Below are positions 39,126 through 50,639 of a stretch of DNA of 64,000 nt, in pieces; the first letter of the stretch is position 1, and every line of letters begins with the position of its first letter. Source of the DNA: Pratylenchus scribneri (lineage: Eukaryota > Nematoda > Chromadorea > Rhabditida > Pratylenchidae); contig JAQSEB010000168.1 of the NCBI GenBank assembly GCA_030063045.1, forward strand, positions 62,001-126,000, written 5' to 3'. Position numbers and translations under genes: made by a program. A model generated the notes under the pieces. The model was given only the letters and a program-made list of their open reading frames with translations. It did no database searches and was not told the DNA's origin.

Positions 39126-42100
39126 GGGGGGGGCTCCTTAAAAATAGCCTGTGCCCCCCAAATACAAATAATGACTATGCCCCCCCCCCCCCCCACATAT
39201 TGACTTTGACCTCCACAGGCCCCAGCAGATAATGGGAAAAACCCCTTTTCGTTATATATCATGCCATCTTGGTAAGATATTGCCGATTTCAACCATGAAA
39301 ATATTGAAAAGGAGCAATTAATATGAAAATCAAAAATTATTTATGAAAATCGATCTGAGTTCTTCCTTGGCATTTTTATGGTAAAGTAGCGATATCTTAC
39401 CAATATGGTAAAATATAACAAAATTGATGTCATATTCGTATTTTACACCCTTGAAAACCCACAGAAAACTATGTAAAAAATTAAATTTTTTTGGCACCAA
39501 AATTCGTACGGAATACCTTAAATTTAATATAATATTTATATATATATATATTACGTAGCGTTCTCATAATCCATTTCTATAAAAATAAAAATATTATTTT
39601 ATTATATTAAATTTCAGTCCTCTAACCTTGTGTAAGGCCCCATCCAGCCAGGTGAACAATTTTCTCATTTTTCAATTCAAAATTAGCCAAACAAATTGAT
39701 CTGATATTTTCACTAAATTTCAATTGCTTGGAAAGCTGAATTTTAATCGATTATTAATTATTTATTAAATATTTATTACTTTTATTAAAGCCACATCCAA
39801 ATTTTCATGGAAAATCGCATTTTCCGGCTTTTCTTCAATATTTTGCATTGCTAGATTGAAATCGAAATGACCAGCAAAAATTTTCATTCCAAGTAATTTG
39901 GTTTTAACTATTTGATTAGTCCAAGGATGTCTTTCAAGCTAAAAAATTTGTTAAAGTTAATATAATTTTTTTGGCAGTTAAAAAACAAACAAACAACTTT
40001 AAAAAATATATTTAAAAGATATTATTTAAATTTGCTCTGATTATTTCAAAATTGATCCGGCTTTCCTGGCTTATACGCAGGGTTCTCATATGTATTTTAT
40101 TTAAAGAGTTGTACTTTATTTGGGCTATCGTGTACTTTATGTACTTTTTTTTTCTATTAAATTATAAAAATAATAAAAAAATTTTCGCTGCGGGTCATTT
40201 TTGGGTTAAATTTTTTGCTGCGCGGCTAATTTTTCAATTTTGACTTTCTAATTTTTTTTTTTGCCTACGGCTCGAAAAATTGTAAAATTTTTTCTGAAAA
40301 AACGTATAATTCTCTCCTGGTTGATCCCTTCTTGCTCATTTATAATAAAAAAACTTAATTAAAAAAATTTAATCAATTTATTTTAGCTTAAAACCAAAAT
40401 CTTTATTTTAACCCTGAAATCTTTATTTTCAAGGCGAATGTATTTTTTTTTTTGAAAAAAATCTGAGAACCCTGCTTATAAAGGGTTTTTCCTGAATGAG
40501 ATTGAGGGCTCATTCGAAAGAGCTCGAAAAACTGAGTTGATCTAGGGGTGAAAGAAATTGTCTGCTGGATGTCAGTTAAAAAAGTTATGGAATCAAAAAA
40601 TTGAAAAAATGAAGAGTCTTTCTCCCCCTTTGATAGCAACTCGAAAATGTTTTTGAAATTTTTTACGGTCAAATTATAGCTGATTCGATGCGTATCGATG
40701 AGAGTTGTCGGAATCTGCCATTGGTTTCCACTTAAAACTCGAAAATAAGAAGTTAGAGCAATTTTTTCAGAAATAGGGCTAAGATTAGGATTAGGGTCAG
40801 AGTTAGAGCTTAGGGGATTGGAACATATGAATTTTAAAAAAGGTATTCCGGGGTATAATTTCGCCAAAAAATAAAATTCTATGTCGCACGGAAAAATGCG
40901 CAACTTTGTATAAAAATTGCCAGGTAACTCGTCGCAACTTCTCCCACACCTAGATCGACTAAATTTTGCGAACTCTATAGAATGAGCTATCACATTCGTC
41001 CAAATAAGTCCACCAGGAAAATACTCACTCAGGATACGTAAGAAATTCATTGATCCAATCGTATTAAATTTAGTATTTACTTACATTAACCTGGAGGCAA
41101 TGTGCCGCAGTTAACACAAAATTGGGGTGAATGATTGCTCCACTACATTTTGAAGGGAATTCTGTTATTTTCACGCCCTGATCATTTGTTAACGAATAAT
41201 TCACTTCAATTGCCACTAGCCATGGCCATTTTGTTCCATCTGAAATACTTTGTCCATGCGAGATCAATGCTTCTCTATGATGATGTTTTTTCTATAATAA
41301 TTTATAAAATTAAAACGACTAAAAATATCGATAAATTTGCAATAAAAAATGTACAAACTGAACCTAAAATTTTGATAATGGATATATTTTAGAAATAATT
41401 TAAAAAGACAAAAAATCAAAATCAGATTTAGTTAAAAACACAAAAAATCAGAATTAGTTAAAAACACAAAAAATCAGAATTAGTTAAAAACACAAAAAAT
41501 CAGAATTAACTAAAAACACAAAAAATCAGAATTAGTTAAAAACACAAAAAATCAGAATTAACTAAAAACACAAAAAATCAGAATTAGTTAAAAACACAAA
41601 AAATCAGAATTAACTAAAAACACAAAAAATCAGAATTACTTAAAAACACAAAAAATCAGAATTAGCTAAAAACACAAAAAAATCAGAATTAGTTAAAAAC
41701 ACAAAAAATCAGAATTAACTAAAAACACAAAAAATCAGAATTAGTTAAAAACACAAAAAATCAGAATTAACTAAAAAGTCAAAAAATCAGAATTAACTAA
41801 AAACACAAAAAATCAGAATTAGTTAAAAACACAAAAAATCAGAATTAACTAAAAACACAAAAAATCAGAATTAGTTAAAAACACAAAAAATCAGAATTAA
41901 CTAAAAACACAAAAAATCAGAATTAGCTAAAAACACAAAAAAATCAGAATTAGTTAAAAACACAAAAAATCAGAATTAACTAAAAACACAAAAAATCAGA
42001 ATTAGTTAAAAACACAAAAAATCAGAATTAGTTAAAAACACAAAAAATCAGAATTAGTTAAAAACACAAAAAATCAGAATTAGTTAAAAACACAAAAAAT

Positions 42101-45100
42101 CAGAATTAGCTAAAAACACAAAAAAATCAGAATTAGTTAAAAACACAAAAAATCAGAATTAACTAAAAACACAAAAAATCAGAATTAGTTAAAAACACAA
42201 AAAATCAGAATTAACTAAAAACACAAAAAATCAGAATTAGTTAAAAACACAAAAAATCAGAATTAACTAAAAACACAAAAAATCAGAATTAGCTAAAAAC
42301 ACAAAAAAATCAGAATTAACTAAAAAGTCAAAAAATCAGAATTAACTAAAAACACAAAAAATCAGAATTAACTAAAAACACAAAAAATCAGAATTAACTA
42401 AAAACACAAAAAAATCAGAATTAACTAAAAAGTCAAAAAATCAGAATTAACTAAAAACACAAAAAATCAGAATTATCCGAATTAGTTTATTTGTTTAATT
42501 ATATTTTTTTTCACTTTTGTCTGCATATATTTTAAATAAAATTCAAAAAAAACCTCCGTTAACTTTGTACGACATCTTTTCCCACATTGTTCTAAATGGA
42601 TTTGTTTAAATTTAAAATTAAAAAAAATAGTAAGTAACCCTCATTTGATATGTCAAATTCACAAGATACATCTTTGCATTCAATCGAAATTGTTTGATTA
42701 GTTGAATTTGCTTTTGGCACCACCACACACTCTTTTGGCCGATGAATTCGAAAATGATCTGCTGTTGAAAAAGTAATATCCAACAAAACATGCCATTGAT
42801 GCTGAATTTATAGTTTAGAATAATTACATTAAAGAAGCAATTTTTGCTCCATTTTTTATTTTTTAACCCAACACTAGTTTTTGTCATCTAATAAAATCAG
42901 AAGCCGATTTTAAACTCTATAAATCTTATACCAATTAGTAGATCTCATCGAGAAGCATCGAATGTTATATAAAATATCAGGTTTTGGCCCAAAAATGTTT
43001 AAAAAATAAAATTGGAAATATGATTTAAATGGTTTAACTCGCTCACTTTTGATTTAAAGTTTAAACTATGAGAAATATTTATGACGAAAGAAATGTCCTA
43101 TTAAGATATACCGATTGATAAGGTTTATAAGGGCTAAAACCGGTTTCTGATTTATTAAAAGTCAAAAAATACTTTTGAAGTAAAAATTTGCCCTCCAAAA
43201 ATTAATATTCTGGTCAATTAAAAATCTTTTTACCGAATTTTTTTGAAGCATTTTATTTCCGTTGTAGAGAGAAAAATTTTGTTGTTCTGTATCACCATAC
43301 TCTGTTACATTTATTTCTTCCATTTTTTCATCATCATCAATTTGATAAAAAATTCGTACATTTTTTGTTTGGAATTGAATGCGAAAAAAATTCATTGTTG
43401 TCGAGTGAAATTTTATCAATTTTCTATTTGAATGTAAATATAATTAATTATTGGTATTATTTTTACTTCATTTTTATACCATACTTTATTTTTTACCCCA
43501 AAAAGTAGTGTTTTCTGAATTCTAATAAATCAGAAAACTATTTTAGACTTTACAAACAGAATACCAATTTGTAGATTTCATATGCATCTTTTTACCTATA
43601 CAATTCTTAATTTAAATAGAATTTGGCAGAGTTAAGCCATTTAAGGCATATTTATAATTTTTGGTTTTAAACACTTTAATTTTATGTCAAAAATTGAATA
43701 TTTTATATATCATTCGATGAGATCTACAAATTGGTATAAGATTTATAGTATCTTAAAAACAAATACTGCTAAAATAATAGAATTAGTAATCAAAAATTAC
43801 TTTGTAAGAATAAAAATTTGTGGTAAAAAATAAAAAATTGGGTAAAAATTGCCTTTAAAAATTAATTATTTTTTTAGGTGCTAGGTCGATTCCACAATGG
43901 TGCAAATAAGGGCGATTCCACAATGGTACAAATATAAAGTTTTAAAGTTTTTGGCTTCTAATAAATCAGAAACCGGTTATAAACCCTACAAACCTTATAT
44001 CATTTTGTATCATCGAGACGCATCGATTGGTATATAATTTGTCAAGATTTGGTCAAAATAAAAGAGTATTAAACCATTTTTCCAGATTTTGGTTTTAAAC
44101 TTTCTTATGTTGGGCCAAAAGTTAACTTATTATATACCAATCGATGGGTCTCGATGAGATCTACAAAATGATTTAAGGTTTGTGGGGTCTAAAACCAGTT
44201 TCAGATTTATTAGAAGCCAAAAACTTTATATTTGCACCATTGTGGAATCGACCCGGACGTTTTTTTTATTTCAATTTGACCTCATTTCTTCTGCAATGAA
44301 CGAAAATGAAATACTCAATTCCAAAGTTTCATGATCCTTCAAGCAAAAAACAATACTAAAACCGTGCCAATTTTCCATGCACACATTCCAATTCCAAATT
44401 TCGTTGTTATTTTTATTCACAATCTTAATAAATATAAGTATAATTTATTTTATTTCAATTTATTTTGTAAAATACTCTGTATTGAGGTTTCACAAATTCA
44501 CTGGAACTCTCATAACAGAACAAAAATCTGAAATTGAATAAAATTGTGTTTATTTATTTGAATAATTCCCCTCTCTTACGATAAGCATTTATTATTTGTT
44601 GTTTCAGCCAAAAGCAATTCCCTGAATTTAGAAAATCGAAAATCCACATTGAAAAATGTAAATGATCCATTTCCGGCGGAACATTGTCCATCAAACGGTA
44701 AAGTAATTCTGTTAGAAATTCAACTTTTTATAAAAATTTGAATTTTATTTTTTTATTTAAATAACTTTAGTCAAACCTCTTTTAATTCCAAATTATTAGA
44801 AGGTGAAAAATTAGTCAAATTTCTCTTTTAATCAAAATTCATTTTTATAGTACAAAACTTAAGAAAATGTCGGAAGAAAATTGTTCGATGAACAATGATT
44901 ATAAAATTTATAAAAATCAAAATTTTAGGGTGATTGTGATTTTTGGCCTAAAAATTTTACATATATTATTATAGTTCATTTGATGCATAATTGGAAAAAA
45001 TAATAAGGTTTTCATTTTTACAAAGCTAGAAAAAATTTTCTCATAAATTACCTTAATTTAAAGTGTTAAACCAATTGAATTTCTTTACATTAGAAAAATA

Positions 45101-45326
45101 ATTTGTGTTTTTTTTTTTGAAATTTTTCAAACTTTTCTCTGCACATTTGATGGGGATTGCGGATGGGAATTAAAAGAGGTTTTACGGTTAATAAATAAAT
45201 TCTTATTAGTGGAAGATGAAGATACGGTTCATTAGCAAATTGATTCAAGTTCCCCGGCAGGCAAATCATCCAAACCAAAATTGCCGCCAGAAAAATATTA
45301 TTTACGCACAAATAATTTGATGTCAT
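38393..45326 (-). CDS. Secreted S1-family serine protease A with long N-terminal region
   Basis: Fourteen minus-strand exons in full phase: 45226-45326, 44580-44708, 44476-44527, 44281-44423, 43234-43423, 42639-42801, 42554-42591, 41085-41291, 39780-39938, 39627-39735, 39555-39576, 38666-38849, 38514-38622, 38393-38475; 562 residues. Signal peptide contains NNIFLAAILVWMICLPG. An unrecognised N-terminal region of about 240 residues has cysteines (FDGQCSAGNGSFTFF, FLFCYESSSEF) and ends in EQCGKRCRTK. The peptidase domain has TAAHC (His), DVALIK (Asp), HLAGWG and GDSGGPMM (Ser), with a C-terminal YYTKIDGQFCDWIK. The activation site reads LISHG instead of R-IVGG. The residue six before Ser is His, not Asp, and the usual Cys before Gly-Asp-Ser is Gln. 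Exon 11 is only 22 nt; the last intron is 38 nt. Probably active, specificity unusual. Confidence 0.88.
39024..39243. mobile_element. TIR element with extreme G-run, TACTTTCCCATTATC family
   Basis: Left end TACTTTCCCATTATCTAGGGG, right end GATAATGGGAAAA, related to the element at 5660-6050. The arms contain GGGGGCAAAGTCAATATCTG and its complement near 39195-39215. One arm has a run of 45 G (39080-39124) and the other about 15 C (39180-39194). Lies in protease A intron 11. Confidence 0.7.
40078..40474. mobile_element. hAT-like element, CAGGGTTCTCA ends, with TCGCTGCGCGGC-type module
   Basis: Inverted ends CAGGGTTCTCA. Flanks CTTATACG and CTTATAAA match at six of eight bases, a decayed 8-bp duplication. 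Layout as in 24510-24961: TGTACTTTAT subterminal repeats, then TTTTTTGCTGCGCGGC and a CTTTATTTT-rich end. Lies in protease A intron 8. Confidence 0.8.
41420..42475. repeat. 26-bp minisatellite, about 40 copies, in protease A intron 7
   Basis: Unit of 26 bp: CAGAATTA(A/G)(C/T)TA followed by AAAACACAAAAAAT. Variants with AGTCAAAA and one extra A group into recurring blocks. The homologous intron of protease B has about twelve diverged copies (48240-48560), so the seed predates the gene duplication. Confidence 0.95.
42895..43150. mobile_element. Palindromic intron element, diverged copy
   Basis: Ends AATCAGAAGCCGATTTTAAAC and GCTAAAACCGGTTTCTGATT in protease A intron 5. The halves include GTAGATCTCATCGAGAAGCAT. 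No expanded centre. Confidence 0.65.
43500..43790. mobile_element. Palindromic intron element, diverged copy
   Basis: AATAAATCAGAAAACTATTTTAG at the left, and GATGAGATCTACAAATTGG with a decayed right end near 43770. Lies in protease A intron 4, next to another copy at 43884. Confidence 0.6.
43884..44253. mobile_element. Palindromic element with extended GGTCGATTCCACAATGG ends
   Basis: 370-bp inverted repeat. Outer ends are GGTCGATTCCACAATGGTGC and its complement. Inside them sit the usual AATAAATCAGAAACCGG and ATCGAGACGCATCGATTGG blocks. It shows the longer form of the family; no clear target duplication. Lies in protease A intron 4. Confidence 0.75.
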
Positions 45327-45419
45327 TTTCTAAAGAAAAATTAAATAATAAAATTATATTTGAAAAAATTATCGTGAATGAAAATTTATTAAATTAATAA
45401 AAATTTATTATAAAAACCA

Positions 45420-45640
45420 ATGAATCATCTGAATCTCAAATTATTAAATTCACATTGATGAGTAACGAATTTTTAATATTTATTTAGTAAAATTGATTTG
45501 GGTAATATTTATAAGAGATTTTGGATTTATAAATTGAAATCAATAATCAAAAAATAAATTATCCAAATTTTTAGATATCGGAATGTACGGAATCCCATTC
45601 GGTACTTTTCGGTATCCCGAATCAGTATTAATTCGATAAT
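45420..45640 (-). promoter_or_regulatory. Conserved upstream region of protease A
   Basis: About 220 bp 5' of the gene match the region 5' of protease B (49930-50170), including AAATTCACATTGATGAGTAA, TTTAGTAAAATTGATTTGGG and GAATGTACGGAATCCC. This is more similar than the introns are, as expected of a duplicated promoter. No specific factor site is claimed. Confidence 0.5.
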
Positions 45641-45871
45641 GAAGAAAAAAAATTTAAATAATTTCCATTAACCAATCAATGATAGAAAATGCTAAATGAA
45701 TTTTTAATTAATTATATTTTATTTAAATTATTTTTAACTAAAGTTTATTACATTTTTTATGAGGATTTACAAATATTAAATCAATTTTTATTCAAGGTAA
45801 TATTTAAAAATAGATATTAAAATTATAAGGAAAATAAATGGAAATTGGAATGGAATGATTATATTTTAATT

Positions 45872-48800
45872 TTAAAAATCACTGCAATGCACTTTTCCTT
45901 CCGTCTTAATTTTAATCCAATCACAAAATTGTCCATCAATTTTGGTATAATAAACTAAATATTTGGAATTTAAAAATTAAGATCTTTCAAACATGGCAAG
46001 GGTGGGTCATTCAAAGAGTCCCTTAAAAATGTCATAGAAGCAATGCCAAAAGTGAACCAAGTCCAAGTTCCATTCACGGAAGCCATCATTGGGCTACCGC
46101 TATCACCCTTATAAGAAAAAAAATTAAAATTTATTCAAATTTCGTATATTTTAATCAACCATCTGTATTGTTGAATTATCAATTCCTTGCAAACAATAGC
46201 TAGCTTTGCTGATTTCTTCTAGGATTTTCACAATTTTTTCAAGCTCTTCTTCCGACTTTCCTCTAAAAAACTCTAAAATTGCATCGGTTGCAACCGACAA
46301 ACATTCTCCATTATCAATTATTTTTGCCATCGATTCATGCAGAATTTTTTCATCTTCTCGAACAGATGGGCGGCTAGAATTACAAAAATATTTTAAATTC
46401 AATTTCAATAATTATAAAAATAACTGTTTATAACATTTTTTTTTATTTTTTATCGCACTTTTTATTACCCCAAAAGTAGTTTTTGATATCTAATAAATCA
46501 GAAAACAATTTTAGACTCTACAAACTTTATACCATTTTGTAGATCCCACCGAGATGCATTGAATAGTATATATTTTGTCATGGTTTGGATATCATTAAAT
46601 GGCATTAAACGGTTTAAACCAATTTTGGTTTGGTCAACAATTAAAGGTATTAAACGGTTTAAACCAATTTTGGTTTGGTCAACAATTAAAGGTATTAAAC
46701 GGTTTAAACCAATTTTGGTTTGGTCAACAATTAAAGGTATTAAACGGTTTAAACCAATTTTGGTTTGGTCAACAATTAAAGGGTATTAAACGGTTTAAAC
46801 CAATTTTGATTTGGTCAACAATTAAATGGCATTAAACGGTTTAAACCAATTTTGATTTGGTCAACAATTAAAGGGTATTAAACGGTTTAAACCCATTTTG
46901 GTTTGGTCAACAATTAAAGGGTATTAAACGGTTTAAACCCAATTTTGGTTTGATCAACAATTAAAAGGTATTAAACCGTTTAAACCATATTTCCACTTTT
47001 TAATTTTAAAGATATAAATTTTAAGCCTAAAATTGATATTTTATATGACATTCGATGCGACTTGATGAGATCTAGACAAAACTTCTTTTGTATTAAAAAT
47101 AAAAAAAAGAGAGACAAAAATTTTCGTTCAAATAAATTATCTGATTAAAATTAAATATAATAATATTATTAATTATTTATTACGTAGCGTCAACAGAATC
47201 CATTTCTAAAAAATAATTATATTATTTTGTAGTAAATTTCAATCCTCCTGACCTTCTTTAAAGCCCCATCCAGCGACATGTACAATTTTATCTTTTTGCA
47301 ATTCAAAATTAGCCAAACAAATTGACCTAATGTTTTCATTGAATTTTAATGGTTGGGAAAGCTGAAATAATATATATTATTAATATGTTGAAATATAAGT
47401 AGTAATAAATATTACTTTTATTAAAGCTACATCCATATAAAGGAATCTTTCTTTTAAGTAGTATTTTTCAGAATTTTCATGGACAATCACAGTTGCAGGA
47501 TTTTCTTCAATAATTTGCACAGTTGGATTGGATATATCGAAATGACCAGCATAAATTTTAACTCCAAGTAATTTGGTTTTAACTATTTGATCATTCCGAT
47601 GTGACTAAAAAAATTATTAAAAATTAACATAATTATTTGTCAATTAAAAGAACCATAAAAAAATGTAAAACTATATCATTATTTTTGCTATGATTATTTC
47701 AAAAATTAAATCATATTATTTTCTAAAATTTTAAAAAATATTTTTAAATTTATTTACTTACAATTTCCTTAACAATGCAATGTGCCGCAGTTAGCACATA
47801 ATTACAGTGAATGATTGCGCCAGTACATCGTGAAGAGGATTCTGCTATTTCCATATCCTGTTCATTTATTACTGCAAAAGTCATTTTCATTGCTACCATC
47901 CATGGCCATTTTGTTGCATCCATAACACTTTGTCCACGCGATATCAATGCTTCTTTATGATGTTGTTTCTAAAATATATAAAAGTTAAATTTAATGACTC
48001 AAAAAATATTTCGAAAATATGCAGAAAAATATTTAGCAGTTGCATTTACTAAAAACGCAAAAAAAGGTAATCCTAAAGAATCCGTATCCCTAAAATAAAG
48101 ACAAGAAATGGACTATACGGAGCTAGAGATGAATATGGGAAATTATATAAATCAAAAGAGGCAGAATTAAAATCAGAATAGGCGAAATTAAAAATCAGAA
48201 CAGGCGGAATTAAAAATTAAAATAACAGGTGGGAAAAAAATCAGAATTAACTAAAAACACAAAAATCAGAATTAACTAAAAACAAAAAAAATCAGAATTA
48301 ATTAAAAACACAAAAAATTCCGAAATCAGAATTAGCTAAAAACACAAAAAATCCAAATTAATTAAAAACACAAAAAATCAGAATTAACTAAAAACACAAA
48401 AATCAGAATTAACTAAAAACACAAAAATCAGAATTAATTAAAAACACAAAAATCAGAATTAGCTAAAAACACAAAATATCAGAATTAACTAAAAACACAA
48501 AATATCAGAATTAACTAAAAACACAAAATATCAGAATTAACTAAAAACACAAAACTTCAGAACAATCCGAATTTTTTAATTACATTTTCTTCACTTTTGT
48601 CTGCATATTTTTTTAAAATAAAATTCAAAAAATAACCTCATTACGAAATCTTTTTCCACATTGTTCTTAATTTGTTTAAATATAAAAATTTAAAGAATGC
48701 ATAAAAAATGATTACCTTCGCACATATTTTTGCATTCAATCATAATTGTTTGATTAGTTGTATTTGTTTTTGGCACACACATTTCTGAATGATGAATTTG

Positions 48801-49818
48801 AAAATGGCCTTTTGAAATTGAAATATCATTTTCGTCATTTTGATCATTTCCCTTTTGTTGAATTTTTTTGAATAAAGCAATATCCAAAAAAACATGCCAT
48901 GGATACTGAATTTATAGTCAATTATAAATTAATATTATGTTCAATTAAATATCTTTTTACCGAATCTTTTAGAAACATTTTATTTCCATTATAAAGCGAA
49001 ATACTTTGTTGACCACCACTATATCCTATATAATATTCATCAATGTATTTTGCCACAAATAATTCTTGCATTTTTTCATCATCATCAATTTGATAAGAAA
49101 TTTGAACAAGATTTGGTTGGAATCGAAAGCGAAAAAAATTCATTGTCGAGTAAAATTTTACCAATTTTCTATTTGAATATAAATATAATTAAATTATTGA
49201 ATTATTTTTATTTCAAATTGACCTCATTTCTTCTGCAATGAACGAAAATGAAATACTCAATTCCAATGTTTCACGATCCTCCAAGCAAAAAATAATACTA
49301 AAACCATGCCAATTTTTCATGCACAAATTCCAAATTTCTTTGCTATTATTATTCACAATCTTAATAAATATATATATAATTTATTTTATTCAAATAAAAT
49401 ACTTTGAATTGAGGTTTCACAAATTCACTGGAACTCTCATAACAGAACAAAAATCTGAAAAGAATAAAAATGTGTTTATTTATTTGAAAAATTCTCCTCT
49501 CTTGCTTTAAGCATTTTTTATATGTTGCTTCATTTCGATTGGCCAAAAGCAATTCCCGGAATTTAGAAAATCGAAAATCCACATTGAAGAATGTAAATGA
49601 TCCATTTCCGGCGGAACATTGTCCATCAAACGGTAATTTAATTTCAGTTCTGTTAAAATTTGATTTTTTTTATAATTTAAGATTTAATAAAATAAATAAA
49701 TTCTTATTAGTGGGACATACGGTTCATCAACGAATTGATTTAAGTGCCCTCGGCAAATCATCAAAATCAAAATAACTTCCAGAAAAATATGATTTAAGAA
49801 AAAATAATTTGTTGACAT
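45872..49818 (-). CDS. Secreted S1-family serine protease B with long N-terminal region
   Basis: Tandem paralogue of protease A with the same fourteen-exon plan, fully phased: 49721-49818, 49506-49649, 49403-49454, 49223-49359, 48961-49168, 48716-48905, 48637-48665, 47762-47968, 47416-47604, 47253-47361, 47184-47205, 46160-46373, 45993-46107, 45872-45954; 598 residues. Signal peptide includes IFLEVILILMICRG. The triad is present in TAAHC, DVALIK and GDSGSP; the second Gly after Ser195 is Ser. The activation site is LISRG. Residue six before the catalytic Ser is Thr, and Cys191 is replaced by Gln. Insertions relative to A lie in exon 6 (QQKGNDQNDENDIS), exon 9 (KYYLKERFLY) and exon 12 (EFFRGKSEEELEKI). 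The donor of exon 2 is GC (GCAAGAGAGG) where A has GTAAGAGAGG. Shares its 5' side with P3 (divergent, 1.5 kb). Confidence 0.88.
46480..47080. repeat. Palindromic intron element with about eight 45/46-bp units
   Basis: Lies in protease B intron 11. Left half has GTAGATCCCACCGAGATGCAT, right half CATTCGATGCGACTTGATGAG. The first units are 45 bp (AAAGGTATT in place of AAAGGGTATT), so long open frames in multiples of 15 codons appear by chance. The rest are 46 bp. Confidence 0.88.
48240..48560. repeat. Diverged 26-bp minisatellite in protease B intron 7
   Basis: About twelve irregular copies of CAGAATTAACTA followed by AAAACACAAAA, in the intron homologous to that carrying about forty copies in protease A. 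Units vary between about 24 and 30 bp. Confidence 0.85.
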
Positions 49819-49929
49819 TTTCCAAGGAAAAAATAAAAAAAGTAATATAATAAAATTATATTTGAAAAAATAATATTATTATGATATTATTGATGAATGT
49901 AAATGAGAATTTATGAAATTAATAAAAAT

Positions 49930-50170
49930 TTATTAATAACCAATGAATCATCTGAATCACAAATTATTAAATTCACATTGATGAGTAACGAATTTTTAAT
50001 ATTTATTTAGTAAAATTGATTTGGGTAATATTTAGGAGAGATTTTGGATTTATAAATTGAAATAAAAGAATTAAAAATAAATTATCCAAGTTTTTAGTTA
50101 TCGAAATGTACGGAATCCCGTTCGGTAATTTTCGATATCCCGAATCAGTATTAATTCGGTAATTCCAAAC
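49930..50170 (-). promoter_or_regulatory. Conserved upstream region of protease B
   Basis: Counterpart of 45420-45640, 5' of protease B. Shared blocks include TGAATCATCTGAATC, ACATTGATGAGTAACGAATT and TTTTCG(A/G)TATCCCGAATC. It may also act toward the divergent P3 gene, but nothing direct shows that. Confidence 0.45.
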
Positions 50171-50229
50171 GGAATCCCGACCGATGTCTTAACATCGGTT
50201 TTTTCGGTTTTGAGTTAATGATAAAAATT

Positions 50230-50630
50230 TTTATAAAATTTTAAAAATTAAATATAAATTTTTTTATATATTTTGATAAATATTTATGGAAGAAGAAATT
50301 TCAGTACTACGATAATAAACACGAATTTGAGGAGAAGTTGTAAATTTTAGAAAATATTTAAGTTTTCAAACAAATTCTAAAGGCCACTTTTTAGACGACA
50401 TTTAGAACTTTCAAATGCCATTTCGCCTTTACAAATTGGTTATTATTTTGTTGAGATATGACCAATAGAATGGCCTCAGTTATGAAATTGTGGAATTAAT
50501 GTTTGCTCTTTCGTGTATAAAACCCTAATATGTGATTCAAAAAATAATATATCAATTAAAAAATTTAACACTTGTAAAATTTTTTCTTATATTCCGGGGT
50601 TTACCATCATTTCTCAGTTGTTCTTCGCTT
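50230..50630. repeat. Orphan copy of P-gene 3' flank
   Basis: TTTTGATAAATATTTATGGA, GAAATTTCAGTA, ATATGACCAATAGAATGGC and TATTCCGGGGTTTACC parallel the sequence downstream of P3 on both sides of the LTR insertion (55380-55996 and 61885-61960). It sits between protease B and P3 without a P gene to its left. Confidence 0.65.
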
Positions 50631-50639
50631 TGATATATG

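Noticed and set aside
39074..39292. Frame ending in a run of prolines
   Set aside because: Translation of the G homopolymer in the TIR element.
46559..46835. Frames with repeated [19 protein letters not shown] peptide
   Set aside because: Produced by 45-bp units of the satellite in protease B intron 11; other copies of the unit are 46 bp and shift frame.
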